Shown here: in pieces, positions 63,125-64,000 of the stretch | Layout: each line of letters opens with the position of its first letter | Position numbering within the stretch: position 1 is the first letter of the stretch | Source of the DNA: Apoderus coryli | Lineage: Eukaryota; Arthropoda; Insecta; Coleoptera; Attelabidae | Reading direction: 5' to 3' | DNA: 64,000 nucleotides | Assembly (NCBI GenBank): GCA_911728435.2 | Contig: OU452208.1 | Location: 2,542,001-2,606,000, forward strand | The notes under the pieces: model-generated | The model's database searches: none | Seen by the model: only the letters and a program-made list of their open reading frames with translations | What the model was told of the DNA's origin: nothing | Position numbers and translations under genes: made by a program

Positions 63125-63990
63125 CTTCCTCACTTATTTTTTTTTATTTATTCTCATTACGTCATTACCAAAAAAGGTTTACACAAGTCATATTAAATAC
63201 TAAAATATTACATAACACAATATAAAAACATGGAAATGTATATAACTTAATCAAAACAGAAAGTCAGTGCTGAGGAATTCATCAATGGAGTAAAAAGCCT
63301 GGTCAATTAAATAGTTCTTTAATCTATTTTTGAACATTGCAAGGCTCAGTGTTTTCAAACTATCTGGCAAATGATTATAGCATGTGGGACCATAATAATT
63401 TACAGAATTTCTGCTTCTACCCAACCTCATATATTCAGGAAGAATGTCATTTTTGTTTCTGGTATTGTGGTTGTGAACTTCATCATGCTTTATGTACAGA
63501 TTGTAATTATTTTTCACATACATAATCGAATTGTAGATTTAGAGACACGGCAATTATTTTACATTCTTCTTTAAATTTAGGTCTGACATCCTCTCTAAAC
63601 TTTAAATCTGTCATTATTCGAACCACTCGTCTTTGGATTGCGAATACCCGACTCGCATGACAAGAGTGTTCCCAAATTGACAAAGCATATGAAGCCACAC
63701 TGTGAAAAAGGCCATAATATGCTGATTTCAAAACATTAAAAGAGACTTCACCCTTCAAGCTTCGCAACATGAACACAACCTTAGACAACTTGGCAATGGT
63801 AACCTCGACATGACCCGCCCAGGGTAGCTTTTGGTCCAAAGTGACACCCAAAAACTTTACCAGACCATCAGAAACAGCAACATCCGTCTCACTTAATGTA
63901 AATATTTTAGTAGCTGTTTTATTGACATTCATACAGAGTTTGTTAGCTGCAAACCAGTCCGCAGCCCTCGACTGTGAATTAATCATACTT
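63125..63990 (-). mobile_element. LINE 3' part running off the right edge
   Basis: The 3' end is near the T-rich tract at 63135. ORF 63986-63507 carries the thumb region (FAANKLCMNVNKTATKIFTL, LVKFLGVTLDQKLPWAGHV, the YYGLFHSVASYALSIWEHS region). A frameshift at about 63515 leads to ORF 63523-63251, which ends with HNHNTRNKNDILPEYMRLGR and YYGPTCYNHLPDSLK, a C-terminal pattern of several non-LTR clades. The catalytic RT part would lie outside the window. Confidence 0.8.
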
Positions 63991-64000
63991 GAGGCCAGAA

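Noticed and set aside
1..64000. CRISPR array, prophage or operon
   Set aside because: No regularly spaced short repeats with unique spacers; the repeats are tandem minisatellite, TIRs or transposon copies in a eukaryotic genome.

Overview
The window is eukaryotic and reads as insect DNA: spliced genes with GT-AG introns, AT-rich non-coding sequence, and a dense load of insect-type mobile elements (BEL/Pao, Jockey/CR1-group and R1/I-like LINEs, a Penelope-like element, mariner, Tc1, P-like/THAP and DUF4817-type transposons). A transposon-rich beetle-like genome is my guess; species cannot be read from the sequence. No CRISPR array, operon or prokaryotic feature is present.

Two host genes converge near 19.4 kb. 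On the plus strand (10418-19278) is a five-exon gene for a secreted EndoU/XendoU-family endoribonuclease: signal peptide, low-complexity middle region, then the EndoU domain. Its second intron (6.3 kb) holds a DNA transposon that itself contains a LINE, plus other LINE remnants. On the minus strand (62739 down to 19572) is SMC6, a core subunit of the SMC5/6 DNA-repair complex. I could place 15 exons, and all codon phases agree from junction to junction. The N-terminal Walker A exon(s) lie to the right of the window. The two stop codons are under 300 bp apart, so the 3' ends may overlap.

The rest is mostly mobile DNA. From the left: a minus-strand BEL/Pao element cut by the window edge (1-3536); a LINE scrap; tandem copies of a tRNA-like sequence (6001-6680); a P-like THAP element with an exact 8-bp target duplication (7400-8746); a 457-bp MITE (9557-10013); then EndoU with its filled intron. 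SMC6 introns contain several truncated LINEs (23975-26466, 27337-29935, 34479-36722, 47800-50560, 52200-53790 and others). They also hold a miniature BEL element with 70-bp terminal repeats (32305-32897), an R1/I-like LINE with a 14-bp target duplication (38206-39817) and a 654-bp foldback (45583-46236). Further right are a Penelope-like GIY-YIG fragment (54029-54614), a perfect 64-bp hairpin (54933-55077), and a 5-kb composite Tc1-like element (56725-61692) that contains other elements and makes up nearly all of one SMC6 intron. The window ends in another LINE running off the right edge.

The two host genes have no evident functional link. The main story is intron growth by nested insertions, several of which can be dated relative to one another from the nesting.
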